19,080 nt of DNA, taken from assembly GCA_964607445.1 (NCBI GenBank), contig CAZSKN010000045.1, forward strand, positions 1 to 19,080. The letters are read 5' to 3'. The position numbers and the translations under genes are program-made. This document shows positions 7,426 through 16,319 of this stretch, piece after piece; position 1 is the stretch's first letter, and every line of letters starts with the position of its first letter. The stretch comes from CALCKU01 sp964607445. GTDB taxonomy: Bacteria; Pseudomonadota; Alphaproteobacteria; Caulobacterales; Maricaulaceae. Below the pieces are notes generated by a model that was not told the origin of the DNA, made no database searches, and was given only the letters and a program-made list of their open reading frames with translations.

Positions 7426-8577
7426 ATGCCTCCACTATTATCCATTTCGCGACGTACACGGTCCACCCCATGGACGCAAAAAAACACAGAACACGGGGTC
7501 AAAGCCTATACGGTTTATAATCATATGTTACTCCCGACCGTATTTGAAAGCCTCGAAGCCGATTATCATCATTTAAAATCCCATGTGCAGGTGTGGGACG
7601 TATCCTGCGAGCGTCAAATCGAAGTTCGCGGCGCGCAAGCGGCCGAACTTATCCAGATGTTAACCCCGCGCAATCTTGCAAAAATGAAAGATGACCAATG
7701 TTATTACATTCCCGTGGTCAATGAGAAAGGCGGGCTTCTAAATGATCCAGTGACCGTAAAACACGCCGATAATCATTGGTGGATTTCCATTGCTGATTCA
7801 GATCTTTTGTACTGGATTAAAGGGCTAGCCTTAGGACGGGGATTAAATGTCGATATTATAGAAGCTGATGTTTTCCCTCTGGCCATACAAGGGCCGAAAT
7901 CTGATAGTTTGATGGCAAAAATATTCGGCGAAGATATAACACATTTGAAATTTTTCCGACACGCAAAATATAACTTCGATGGTCATGCCTACACAATTGC
8001 GCGCTCGGGATATTCCGTACAAGGCGGTTTCGAAATTTATGTCGACAAGCTACAACATAGCGAAAGGTTATGGGACGCCTTATTCCTTGCCGGTCAAGAG
8101 TTTAATGTCAGGGCCGGATGCCCTAATTTGATCGAACGCATCGAGGGCGGTCTCTTGTCTTACGGTAATGATATGACATCGGATAATACGCCATTTGAAG
8201 CCGGGCTGGGACGATTTTGTAAAGGCAAAACGGCGAAACTCTGCATCGGCGCCCAAGCTCTACAAAATGAGCAACGCAAAGGCCCAAAACGCCAGATACG
8301 CGGGATTAAGATATCTGGCGAGCCTGTGCCTTATTGTCAAACACCTTGGCCCGTTACGACACCCGGCGCGCACCACATTAAGGCTCAGAATACGGGGCAG
8401 GTTTCCACCTCTATCGGCCACGTTACATCCGCAGCCTGGTCGCCTGATTTAGGGACTAATATTGGCATTGCCATGATAGATAAAGACCATTGGACACCCG
8501 GCACGCATGTCGAAATACACTGCCCGGACGCCCGCCGCCAAGGCACAATCACCACATTACCCTTCACAGCTGATTAA
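7426..8577 (+). CDS. dmdA: GcvT-family aminomethyltransferase, probable DMSP demethylase (DmdA-like)
   Basis: 383 residues. It belongs to the tetrahydrofolate-dependent aminomethyltransferase (GcvT) fold and follows the DmdA pattern closely: SRRTRSTPWT at the N-terminus, KAYTVYNHMLLPT at 26-38, HVQVWDV, LNDPV, NHWWISIADSD, then QGGFEIY at 199-205 and CPNLIERIEGGLLSYGNDM near 232-250. DmdA moves a methyl from dimethylsulfoniopropionate to tetrahydrofolate, leaving methylmercaptopropionate. The enzyme would be cytoplasmic. Where I recall a tryptophan in characterised DmdA (SGW-x-x-QGG) this protein has Tyr196, so the substrate might differ (another betaine or sulfonium). No dmdB, dmdC or dmdD lies in the window. 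It is the only plus-strand gene in the central part and is divergent from the LysR gene. The start has only a weak CAAGAG site but matches the family N-terminus. Confidence 0.8.
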   Translation: MPPLLSISRRTRSTPWTQKNTEHGVKAYTVYNHMLLPTVFESLEADYHHLKSHVQVWDVSCERQIEVRGAQAAELIQMLTPRNLAKMKDDQCYYIPVVNEKGGLLNDPVTVKHADNHWWISIADSDLLYWIKGLALGRGLNVDIIEADVFPLAIQGPKSDSLMAKIFGEDITHLKFFRHAKYNFDGHAYTIARSGYSVQGGFEIYVDKLQHSERLWDALFLAGQEFNVRAGCPNLIERIEGGLLSYGNDMTSDNTPFEAGLGRFCKGKTAKLCIGAQALQNEQRKGPKRQIRGIKISGEPVPYCQTPWPVTTPGAHHIKAQNTGQVSTSIGHVTSAAWSPDLGTNIGIAMIDKDHWTPGTHVEIHCPDARRQGTITTLPFTAD

Positions 8578-8597
8578 ATTTGGACCCTGCGTCTTTC

Positions 8598-10220
8598 TTA
8601 CAGTTTATCGCGTTTGGATATCATATGCCTATCCCGTCCCATCAGGCTCTTTATCAATGATACTGCCATGAGGGCTGTAACAAGCGAAAACGGTAAGGCC
8701 CCGACAATCATCGCCGAGCGCAAGGCATCTATGCCACCGACACTTAACAGTGAGGCTACAACCGCAATATAAATGAGTCCCCATATCACAATATGTTTGG
8801 TATGGGCTCTGGCGCGATTTCCCACAGATGCGATTGTATTCACCACCAAAATAGCGGAGTCTGCGGACGTAACCAAATAGGTCAACAACAAGATAACAAT
8901 GACTAAGGACATCAGCTTTGCCATAAGTGGTGACAAAATGAGGTTTATGGTCTGGTAAAGTTGTGCGGAAATATCAGCCTGAATGATACGGCCTTGCGCG
9001 ACACCTGAAAGCTCAAGATCAATAGCTGTGCCGCCAACAAGGGTAAACCAGATCAATCCCATAACCGACGGCACAAATATCGCCCCGAGAACATATTCTC
9101 GCAAGGTTCGCCCTTTAGAGACACGCGCCAGAAACAAGCCGACAAAGGGCGCAAATGCTATCCACCATGCCCAGTAAAATATCGTCCACGCCCCCTGCCA
9201 TTCTGCAAGCGCCCCTTCAGGCCAAACCGTGAACGACATCGCCGGCAAGGCAATGAGGTAATCCCAAATCGTAATGAAAAACTGCTTGAAAGCGAAAAGC
9301 GTAGCGCCAAATAGCGCAAAAAATATCAATAGAAAAAAGGACAATCCCATATTAATATTAGAGAGCCATTTAATCCCCTTATTAACACCCGAGATCGCCG
9401 ACAATATCGACGCGAACAAAATAACAAGCAAAGCCAATATTTGTGCCAGCAAGGTCGGCTTACCATCTGACTCCGTTATCCAGCTTAAACCGGTTATATT
9501 AAAGACGCCTGATGCAAATTGCGATACACCATAACCAATGGTGACACTCACCCCAACAATCGTCGCCAAGATAGCAACTATATCCACAATATGCCCAAGA
9601 GGCCCGCGCAATAGATTGCCAAATAAAGGCGTAAGCGCAGACCGAAAGGACAGCGGCATGTTTCGATTATAGGCAAAATACCCCAAAGCCATTCCGACAA
9701 TGCCGTAACAAGCCCAAGGGGTGAACCCATAATGCAAGATCGCCCACTTATATGCAAAACGTACATTATTTACATTTTGACCGTCAGCCAGACCCTTAAT
9801 CACGTCAGGATTATTGGCAAAATGATAAATCGGTTCTGCCGTAGAATATGTTAACATACCCACGCCAATTCCGGCACCGAACATCATTGAAAACCACGAA
9901 AACCGCGAAAACTCGGGTCTAGCATCGGCCCCACCCAAACGGATACGGCCCGATCGCGGCCATAGCGCAATAGCAAAACATGTGAACGTATAAAACGCCG
10001 TAACCCATATGTACCATCCCCCGAACTCGGCTGTCGTCCAACTCTGCGCAGACGATAAAGTCGTCGCGGCTTGTACTGGAAATAAAGCCGCATAGACGAC
10101 AAACAGGCCTATTAAAACCTTGGCCCCCACTACAACCGTTTTACTAAATCCGGCGTAAAACCCTGTCGTCTCTGTATCGACGTTAAATGTCTTGCCTTGC
10201 AGCTGGTCAATATCGGCCAT
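8598..10220 (-). CDS. BCCT-family osmolyte transporter (betaine/carnitine/choline/DMSP type)
   Basis: 540 residues, normal for the family, with about 12 hydrophobic segments; an inner-membrane symporter. The first unwound-helix motif is MMFGAGIGVGMLTYSTAEP (glycine run near 115-122), the type seen in ion-coupled betaine carriers and not the Asp-containing carnitine/butyrobetaine antiporter form. The tryptophan-rich segment WTIFYWAWWIAFAPF (345-359) lines the trimethylammonium site in family members. No long C-terminal osmosensor tail is present, so uptake for catabolism is as likely as osmoregulation. An AAGGAAG ribosome site precedes the ATG. It follows the methyltransferase gene after 85 bases and is probably the last gene of the long minus-strand unit. 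Its stop lies only 20 bases from that of the convergent DmdA-like gene, with no visible terminator between. Substrate is inferred from neighbours: glycine betaine, DMSP or both. Confidence 0.93.
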   Translation of the reverse strand: MADIDQLQGKTFNVDTETTGFYAGFSKTVVVGAKVLIGLFVVYAALFPVQAATTLSSAQSWTTAEFGGWYIWVTAFYTFTCFAIALWPRSGRIRLGGADARPEFSRFSWFSMMFGAGIGVGMLTYSTAEPIYHFANNPDVIKGLADGQNVNNVRFAYKWAILHYGFTPWACYGIVGMALGYFAYNRNMPLSFRSALTPLFGNLLRGPLGHIVDIVAILATIVGVSVTIGYGVSQFASGVFNITGLSWITESDGKPTLLAQILALLVILFASILSAISGVNKGIKWLSNINMGLSFFLLIFFALFGATLFAFKQFFITIWDYLIALPAMSFTVWPEGALAEWQGAWTIFYWAWWIAFAPFVGLFLARVSKGRTLREYVLGAIFVPSVMGLIWFTLVGGTAIDLELSGVAQGRIIQADISAQLYQTINLILSPLMAKLMSLVIVILLLTYLVTSADSAILVVNTIASVGNRARAHTKHIVIWGLIYIAVVASLLSVGGIDALRSAMIVGALPFSLVTALMAVSLIKSLMGRDRHMISKRDKL

Positions 10221-10305
10221 GAACTTCCTTTGTTTTACGTCTATGCATTAAAGCTCGTGTTGCCGCAAATCATATATCGAGACTGATCTGCGTAAACCTA
10301 ACCCG

Positions 10306-11181
10306 CTACCGGCCCAATCGACGAGAAATTTCAGCAATATGTTCCGGGCCGACTTCACAGCACCCCCCGATTATCTTCGCACCTTTGCGGCACCAATCCA
10401 AAGCATAATCTGCATATTTTTGCGGGGTTAAATCTTCGCGGGCCTCAAGACCGGCAACCGTGCCCCCTGCCTCTAAAGCCGCAACAGATTGAAATCCATT
10501 AGCGTAAGCGCCGACTTTCGCAAATTTATCAACCAATATACCCATAGACATATCGACCGTTTCTGGCATGGAACAATTGACCATAACAGCTTCAACACCC
10601 AAGGGTGCAACGGCATCTATAGCGTCTTCCAGACTTTCACCAGACCTTAATGTTGCCGGCGCGGCATCATCCAATGTAAAGCTCACCCAGACAGGCAAAC
10701 CCGTTTCACGACCTGCCATCACGGCTGCTTTGGCTTCGCGTATCGTGGCGATTGTTTCACACATAAAAAGATCGACACCGTCTTTCTGTATGGCGGCAAG
10801 CCTGCGGTATGAGGTCAAACAGTCCTCGAAGCTCGGCGCGAGTTCTGGTTTATAGCTCGCCATAATGGGCGGCAAGCACCCCGAAATTTTGACATCACGA
10901 CCTGTGGCTTTACGCGCACTATGCGCAACTTCGATCGCGGACTTGTGAATAGGCTCAAACAAATCAGCTGAGGCATCGCGCGCCAGACGTTCGGGTGTCG
11001 CCGTATAATTATTTAACCCGATAACTTGCGCACCTGCATAAATAAAATCTTTGTGCAGATCCAAAACAAGATCCGGCGTATCCAATAAAACACGCGTTGA
11101 CCACAGCGGGGTGGCTATTGTCCCTGACCGCCGAATAAGCTCTTGGCCCATACCGCCATCAAGCAAGGTGATTTCGGTCAT
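10306..11181 (-). CDS. bmt: Homocysteine S-methyltransferase, probably betaine-homocysteine type
   Basis: 291 residues, a single Pfam-type S-methyl_trans barrel (MmuM/BHMT family). The N-terminal LLDGGMGQEL is the family opener. Zinc ligands that activate homocysteine are visible as Cys203 (MVNCS) and the C274-C275 pair in IGGCCEVGPEH. It would transfer a methyl group to homocysteine to give methionine. The family also uses S-methylmethionine or S-adenosylmethionine. The setting among a BCCT carrier, a dimethylglycine-dehydrogenase-like enzyme and sarcosine oxidase argues for glycine betaine as donor, producing dimethylglycine for the upstream gene products, as reported for rhizobial Bmt. The ATG is two bases after the soxG stop, with an AAGAGGGG site inside the end of soxG, so it is co-translated with the sox genes. 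Confidence 0.85.
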   Translation of the reverse strand: MTEITLLDGGMGQELIRRSGTIATPLWSTRVLLDTPDLVLDLHKDFIYAGAQVIGLNNYTATPERLARDASADLFEPIHKSAIEVAHSARKATGRDVKISGCLPPIMASYKPELAPSFEDCLTSYRRLAAIQKDGVDLFMCETIATIREAKAAVMAGRETGLPVWVSFTLDDAAPATLRSGESLEDAIDAVAPLGVEAVMVNCSMPETVDMSMGILVDKFAKVGAYANGFQSVAALEAGGTVAGLEAREDLTPQKYADYALDWCRKGAKIIGGCCEVGPEHIAEISRRLGR

Positions 11182-11183
11182 AC

Positions 11184-11750
11184 TCAGACCCCTCTTGTGG
11201 ATACAATACGGCTAAAATAATCGCGCAAATAAGGCGCAAAAGACCGCCAGCACTCTAGATGGAAACTGTTATCACCAGTCCTGATTAACACAATAGAAAC
11301 ACTTTCAAACACGGTGCGACACGCGCGACCTTTAGGAAAGGATTGCGAGGATAAATCAAGCGGGCATCCCGCAGATAAAAGGCGCTCGGACGCCGGACCG
11401 GAAATCTCGAACCCGACATTACGGTGAGAGATATCAACCCCGCTACAAACATATGTTTGGGACAGCCTGGCCCACGTCTTTTCCATTTTGGCGGCGGCGG
11501 CGGGCGGTGCGAGCCATAGCCATTCATCCGGCCCCAGACACGCCTCTATCTGGGCTTGCGTAATCGCCGTCTGTCCGATTTTTCGTGGAAATTTCAATCC
11601 GGTCAGTTTTTTAACAGCGGTAACGTCTCCGGGCTTGACCCGGAATACATATCGCGTGCGCGCCTCTATAAGCCCAACAGAAAGCCCGCCACGGTTCAGC
11701 ATGTCCGGCACTGAGACGGCCTGATCGAACATATCAGATTTAGACAACAT
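11184..11750 (-). CDS. soxG: Sarcosine oxidase, gamma subunit
   Basis: 188 residues from the chosen start. SoxG is the small GcvT-fold-like gamma subunit of heterotetrameric sarcosine oxidase; it lacks its own cofactor and supports assembly of the complex. Recognisable traits are the segment LGPDEWLWLAP in the middle, the block VDISHRNVGFEISGP, the cysteine stretch SAGCPLDLSSQSFPKGRACRTVF and the C-terminal HLECWRSFAPYL. I take the ATG at 11750 (MLSKSDMF) because AAGGGGA lies eight bases upstream; it overlaps the end of soxA by 11 bases. An in-frame ATG at 11774 would add eight residues and overlap soxA by 35 bases, which is less likely. Order soxB-soxD-soxA-soxG is the canonical one. Confidence 0.88.
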   Translation of the reverse strand: MLSKSDMFDQAVSVPDMLNRGGLSVGLIEARTRYVFRVKPGDVTAVKKLTGLKFPRKIGQTAITQAQIEACLGPDEWLWLAPPAAAAKMEKTWARLSQTYVCSGVDISHRNVGFEISGPASERLLSAGCPLDLSSQSFPKGRACRTVFESVSIVLIRTGDNSFHLECWRSFAPYLRDYFSRIVSTRGV

Positions 11751-14736
11751 TGAGACGTTCCCCTTTGGGATCATAAAAGACCGGCTTGACCACCTTCACC
11801 TTATGGGTTTTATCCGCCATGGGCACATATAATGTCGTTTCAAAACGTTCAAATCCATCCCGGACCAAGGCCATAGCGACAGAACGACCCAAGGTTTCAC
11901 TCCAATAACTCGACGTGACATGACCTAACATATCCATTGGGATCACTTGATTGGGATCAGCAACAATTTGCGCGCCCTCTTCAAGCACATATTGCGGGTC
12001 TTCGGTTAAAAGCCCTACTAATTGCTTGCGTCCTGTTTTTTTAACCAGATCTGGTCTGGCCTGTGAGCGTTTACCGACAAAATCTTTCTTCTTCTTAGAC
12101 ACGGCCCAAGACATACCAGCATCTTGGGGCGTCACCGTGCCGTCCGTGTCTTGTCCGACAATGATAAAGCCTTTCTCTGCGCGCAAAACATGCATGGTCT
12201 CAGTCCCGTAGGGACAAATATCATAAGCCTTTCCAGCATCAAAAAGTGTTTCCCAAACCGCGCGGCCATAATGGGCCGGCACATTAATCTCAAACCCCAA
12301 CTCGCCCGAAAAACTAACGCGGAAAAGCCGTGTTGGAACCCCGCAAATCAAGCCTTCCTTGAGAGTCATATGCGCAAAGGCGTCTGGCGCCAGATCAATC
12401 CCTTCAACAAAGGGTTCGAGCAGGTTTCGCGCATTCGGCCCGTTCAGCGCAATCACGGCCCATTGTTCTGTCGTCGAGGTGAGCCAAACATCCAAATCGG
12501 GAAATTCGGTCTGGAGATAATCTTCCATGTGACGATATACACGCGGCGCACCGCCTGTTGTAGTCGTGACATGGAACCTGTCTTCCGACATACGCCCCAC
12601 GACACCGTCATCATAAATATAGCCGTCTTCGCGACACATAAGACCGTAGCGACACCCCCCTATAGGCAATTTGCTCCACGGGTTCGTATACATCAAATTC
12701 ATAAATTTGGCCGCGTCAGGCCCGACAACCTCAATCTTGCCCAAGGTCGAAGCATCAAAAATCCCAAGACTTTCGCGGGTCGCCTTACATTCGCGCGCCA
12801 CGGCCGCATGCATATCCTCACCGGCCTTCGGGAAATACCAAGCACGGCGCCACTGACCAACGGGTTCGAAAATAGCCCCGGCTTGCACAGCCCAGCCATC
12901 TATCGATGTTTGGCGGGTCGGCTCAAAAAGTTCATTATCACGATAGCCGCCCAAAGCTCCAAAACTCGTCGGCGTATAAGGCGGACGAAATGTCGTCAAG
13001 CCAACCTGTTCAATCGGCTTGCCAACAGCCTTTGCCGCAATTTCGAGCGCGTTGAGATTGGAGGTCTTGCCCTGATCGGTCGCCATACCATTGGTCGTAT
13101 AGCGCTTAACATGCTCTATGGATCTAAAGCCTTCACGCACGGCCAATTGAATATCTTTATCTGTCACATCATTTTGGAAATCGACAAAAGCCTTTTGCTT
13201 GGTGCGCTCAATATAATTTGGCAATTCATGAAAGACGGTCCCCGTGCCAAAATCCGGCTCAGAGACTTTATATCGTTTCCGGCCTCCGCCGATTTTTGCG
13301 CCAGCCTTAACACCTGAATGCAGGGCCGCCTTTACACCGAAAGCTCCATTACAAGCGCCGATACAAACCGTGTTCTCATTAGCCTTATCCGGCACGTAAG
13401 CGGCCAAACTCTCATCCCATATTATAGATCCTTTAGACTGGGACCATAAATGCAGGCTGGGTGTCCATCCCCCACTCATCAAAATCACGTCACATTTAAT
13501 TATCTGCTTGGCGCCTGTATTCGGCGTATAGGCTTCCAGAGATTTCACACGTAAACCGCCCGACGTCTTGGAAATAGATGTCGCGGGTAAGACATCAATT
13601 CCACGCTTTCGCGCCTTTGATAAAAGGTCAGGCGATATCGTTTCACGCGGGTCAATAATAACCGCAATACGGACATTGGCATCGGCAAGATCAAAAGCGG
13701 CCTGATAGGCGCTATCATGGCTGGTAAAGACGGCAACTTCGTGACCCACCGCAACGCCGTATTTATTCAGGTAAGTCTGCCCCGCAGACGCCAACATCAC
13801 GCCAGGGCGGTCATTCCCATTAAAGACTAAAGGGCGTTCTATCCCGCCTTGTGCCAAGATAACGTTCTGAGCACGTAGACGGTGAAGTTCTTCTCTGGCC
13901 CGACCGTCTTCAACGTCATGCACGGGCAAATGATCCGTCAGCCGTTCAACAAGAGCGACAAAATTATCATGGTAATACCCAATAGCCGTTGTACGGCGCA
14001 TCAATTTTACATTCGGTGAATTTTGCAATTTTGCAATGGCTTTTTCCAGCCAAATCTTCGCGGGTTTTCCGTCAATCTCGACATAGGGTGTCGACAGTAA
14101 ACTTCCGCCCATATCCGGATTTTCGTCAACCAATACAACGCGCCCCCCTGATTTTTGTGCTTCAAGCGCAGCTGCGATTCCGGCAGGGCCAGCTCCAATG
14201 ATTAAAGTCTCGCAATGGCTGTAAGAGCTGGCGTAATTATCAGGGTCTTCGGATTTTGGAGCCGGGCCAAGACCTGCCATATTTCGGATAAAGGGTTCAT
14301 AGACCTTATCCCAAAAGCTTTGCGGCCAAAGAAATGTTTTGTTATAAAACCCTGCGGGAAAAAAGCGCGAAAATACATTGTTAAATGCGCCAATATCAAA
14401 TTTCAAATTCGGCGTCCGGTTTTGACTCTCGGCTTTCATACCGGAATAAATCTCGACACAACTCGCCCGCATATTAACAGATATTCGACCCGTGTCGAAA
14501 GCCGCGTGCGCACGGTTTACCGCGACCAAGGCATTCGGCTCCTCTGATCCCGCCCCGACAATACCGCGCGGACGGTGATATTTGAATGAGCGCCCCATAA
14601 GATGCACGCCGTTCGCCAGTAAAGCCGAGGCTAATGTATCCCCTTTCACACCCTCATAAGAGACACCATCAAAGGTAAAACGAATGGCTTCATTTCGGTC
14701 AACATTGCCGCGTTCTAGCTTGCGAAAACTAGGCAT
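11740..14736 (-). CDS. soxA: Sarcosine oxidase, alpha subunit
   Basis: 998 residues from the chosen start. SoxA binds NAD+ and carries a folate-binding aminomethyltransferase domain that captures the methyl group as 5,10-methylenetetrahydrofolate. Domain order: a ferredoxin-like N-terminal domain (FTFDGVSYEG, DTLASALLANG, SFKYHRPRGI), a pyridine nucleotide-disulfide oxidoreductase domain with GAGPAGIAAA at about 181-190 and a second dinucleotide fold, then GcvT and GcvT-C domains in the last 400 residues (LGKIEVVGPDAAKFMNLMYT, HVLRAEKGFIIVGQDTDG). I choose the ATG at 14736 (MPSFRKLERGNVDR), which has AAGGCG five bases upstream and overlaps the soxD stop by eight bases, matching the usual SoxA N-terminus; an ATG at 14766 would add ten residues. 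The reaction with SoxB gives glycine, methylene-folate and hydrogen peroxide. Confidence 0.95.
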   Translation of the reverse strand: MPSFRKLERGNVDRNEAIRFTFDGVSYEGVKGDTLASALLANGVHLMGRSFKYHRPRGIVGAGSEEPNALVAVNRAHAAFDTGRISVNMRASCVEIYSGMKAESQNRTPNLKFDIGAFNNVFSRFFPAGFYNKTFLWPQSFWDKVYEPFIRNMAGLGPAPKSEDPDNYASSYSHCETLIIGAGPAGIAAALEAQKSGGRVVLVDENPDMGGSLLSTPYVEIDGKPAKIWLEKAIAKLQNSPNVKLMRRTTAIGYYHDNFVALVERLTDHLPVHDVEDGRAREELHRLRAQNVILAQGGIERPLVFNGNDRPGVMLASAGQTYLNKYGVAVGHEVAVFTSHDSAYQAAFDLADANVRIAVIIDPRETISPDLLSKARKRGIDVLPATSISKTSGGLRVKSLEAYTPNTGAKQIIKCDVILMSGGWTPSLHLWSQSKGSIIWDESLAAYVPDKANENTVCIGACNGAFGVKAALHSGVKAGAKIGGGRKRYKVSEPDFGTGTVFHELPNYIERTKQKAFVDFQNDVTDKDIQLAVREGFRSIEHVKRYTTNGMATDQGKTSNLNALEIAAKAVGKPIEQVGLTTFRPPYTPTSFGALGGYRDNELFEPTRQTSIDGWAVQAGAIFEPVGQWRRAWYFPKAGEDMHAAVARECKATRESLGIFDASTLGKIEVVGPDAAKFMNLMYTNPWSKLPIGGCRYGLMCREDGYIYDDGVVGRMSEDRFHVTTTTGGAPRVYRHMEDYLQTEFPDLDVWLTSTTEQWAVIALNGPNARNLLEPFVEGIDLAPDAFAHMTLKEGLICGVPTRLFRVSFSGELGFEINVPAHYGRAVWETLFDAGKAYDICPYGTETMHVLRAEKGFIIVGQDTDGTVTPQDAGMSWAVSKKKKDFVGKRSQARPDLVKKTGRKQLVGLLTEDPQYVLEEGAQIVADPNQVIPMDMLGHVTSSYWSETLGRSVAMALVRDGFERFETTLYVPMADKTHKVKVVKPVFYDPKGERLNVV

Positions 14737-15055
14737 TGGTCGCCTTTTGAGTTCTAGCCGCTTCAATCTGTTTTTGAGTCCGGCGTGGCAGACCCATTTT
14801 ATACGTCATAACAAACTTATCTGTCACCGTATTTCGAATGGCATTAAAAAACATATTGCATCCATGTTGATGCCACCACCGTTCTGCATGTTCGCCGCGA
14901 ATATTATTACGCATAAACAAATAACGCGCCCAGTCTTCATCACTGATATCATTTTGTTCTTGCGCGCTTGGACGCACATAATGCGCCTCGCCGGCATAGG
15001 AAAATTCGATCTCGGGGCGGCGCTCATCGCAATAGGGACAGTGAATTAAAATCAT
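14729..15055 (-). CDS. soxD: Sarcosine oxidase, delta (zinc) subunit
   Basis: 108 residues, the usual size of SoxD. It is a small zinc-binding subunit of the heterotetramer. The expected zinc ligands are all present: Cys6 and Cys9 in HCPYCDERR, and His62 with Cys66 in WHQHGC, the same H-x3-C spacing as in characterised SoxD. Other family marks are the acidic opener RRPEIEFSYAGEAH, the segment DWARYLFMRNNIRGEHAERW and NAIRNTVTDKFVMTYKMG. The start follows the soxB stop by nine bases, with a perfect AGGAGG ribosome site that itself overlaps that stop region. The end overlaps the soxA start by eight bases. Confidence 0.95.
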   Translation of the reverse strand: MILIHCPYCDERRPEIEFSYAGEAHYVRPSAQEQNDISDEDWARYLFMRNNIRGEHAERWWHQHGCNMFFNAIRNTVTDKFVMTYKMGLPRRTQKQIEAARTQKATNA

Positions 15056-15064
15056 ACCGGCCTC

Positions 15065-16315
15065 CTAATGCGCCACAGCAGCGGCGGCGGCTTCGTCAAT
15101 AAGGCGCCCACCGACAAAACGGTCGAGATTAAACGGCGCATTGATTTTATGGGGCGCATCATGCGCAATAGTATAAGCCAGCATATTGGCCGCGCCCGGT
15201 GTGGCTTTGAACCCGCCCGTTCCCCAGCCACAATTCACATAAAGCCCTTGTACCGGCGTCTTGCCGACAATCGGTGAGCGATCCGGCGTAACATCAACGA
15301 CCCCGCCCCAATTTCGAAGCATGCGCATACGTTTGAAAATCGGGAAAATTTCATAAATCGACATGAGATTATGTTCGACCAGATGCAAGGCCCCGCGCTG
15401 GGAATAGCTTGTGTATTGGTCTGTACCCGCACCAATAACCAGTTCACCTTTGTCTGATTGACTAATATAGGCATGCACGGCATTGGACATCACCACACAG
15501 GGCATAACGGGTTTAATCGGTTCTGACACCAAGGCTTGCAATGGATAGCTCTCAAGCGGAAATTGTAGTCCTGCCATTTCCATAACGACAGAGGTATTGC
15601 CCGCCGCCGAGACGCCTATTTTACCCGCACCGATAAAACCTTTGACAGTTTCAACGCCTTCAACGGCCCCGTCCGGCCCGCGCTTTATACCCGTGACCAT
15701 ACAGTTCTGGATGATATCCACACCGAGTTTTGAGGCCGCGCGCGCATAGCCCCAGGCCACGCTGTCATGACGGGCCGTACCAGCGCGCATTTGCAAAGCC
15801 CCCCCCATGACGGGATAGCGCCGATTTTGCGATATATCCAGAATGGGTAAAAACGCTTTACATTGCTGCGGGTCGAGCCATTTATTATCAACCCCGTTTA
15901 GGCGGTTGGCATGGACATGGCGCTGGAAGCTTTGGACATCATGCACATTATGGGCGAGCATTAAAACACCACGCTTTGAAAACATGAGGTTATAATTGAG
16001 TTCTTGACCCAGCCCGTCCCAGAGGTCAACCGCATGATCATAAAGGGCGGCACTTTCGTCAAAGAGATAATTCGAGCGAATGATCGTTGTATTTCGCCCC
16101 GTATTACCGCCGCCCAGCCAGCCTTTTTCAAGGACAGCCACATTAGTGATCCCGTAACGTTTAGCCAAATAATAAGCCGCGCCTAAACCATGCCCACCCC
16201 CGCCGACAATGACCACATCATAAGACGCTTTCGGGGTTTTGTCAGGAAATTGCACAGGCCATTTTTTATGACCCGACAACGCATTGGCAAAAAGACTAGC
16301 TGCTGAGTATTTCAC
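15065..16315 (-). CDS. soxB: Sarcosine oxidase, beta (flavin) subunit
   Basis: 416 residues, a D-amino-acid-oxidase-fold flavoprotein carrying the site where sarcosine is oxidised. VVIVGGGGHGLGAAYYLA near 34-51 is the FAD-binding dinucleotide fold; GWLGGGNTGRNTTIIRSNYL follows it. His183 in GTARHDSVAWGYARA aligns, by my recollection of the family, with the histidine that covalently holds FMN at the subunit interface. The C-terminal NCGWGTGGFKATPGAANMLA completes the flavin site. The protein is cytoplasmic. Translation starts at GTG (16313-16315), with GGAG eight bases upstream and four bases after the stop of the preceding flavoprotein gene; the next ATG downstream would cut into the conserved region. 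Order soxB-soxD-soxA-soxG makes the assignment firm. Confidence 0.96.
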   Translation of the reverse strand: MKYSAASLFANALSGHKKWPVQFPDKTPKASYDVVIVGGGGHGLGAAYYLAKRYGITNVAVLEKGWLGGGNTGRNTTIIRSNYLFDESAALYDHAVDLWDGLGQELNYNLMFSKRGVLMLAHNVHDVQSFQRHVHANRLNGVDNKWLDPQQCKAFLPILDISQNRRYPVMGGALQMRAGTARHDSVAWGYARAASKLGVDIIQNCMVTGIKRGPDGAVEGVETVKGFIGAGKIGVSAAGNTSVVMEMAGLQFPLESYPLQALVSEPIKPVMPCVVMSNAVHAYISQSDKGELVIGAGTDQYTSYSQRGALHLVEHNLMSIYEIFPIFKRMRMLRNWGGVVDVTPDRSPIVGKTPVQGLYVNCGWGTGGFKATPGAANMLAYTIAHDAPHKINAPFNLDRFVGGRLIDEAAAAAVAH

Positions 16316-16319
16316 TTAG

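Noticed and set aside
8578..8597. Bidirectional terminator between the convergent dmdA-like and BCCT genes
   Set aside because: The 20-base gap and its flanks show no GC-rich stem or T-run.
12124..13317. 397-codon plus-strand open frame opposite soxA
   Set aside because: It lies entirely antisense to soxA and its residues show no domain; it is explained by codon bias on the other strand.
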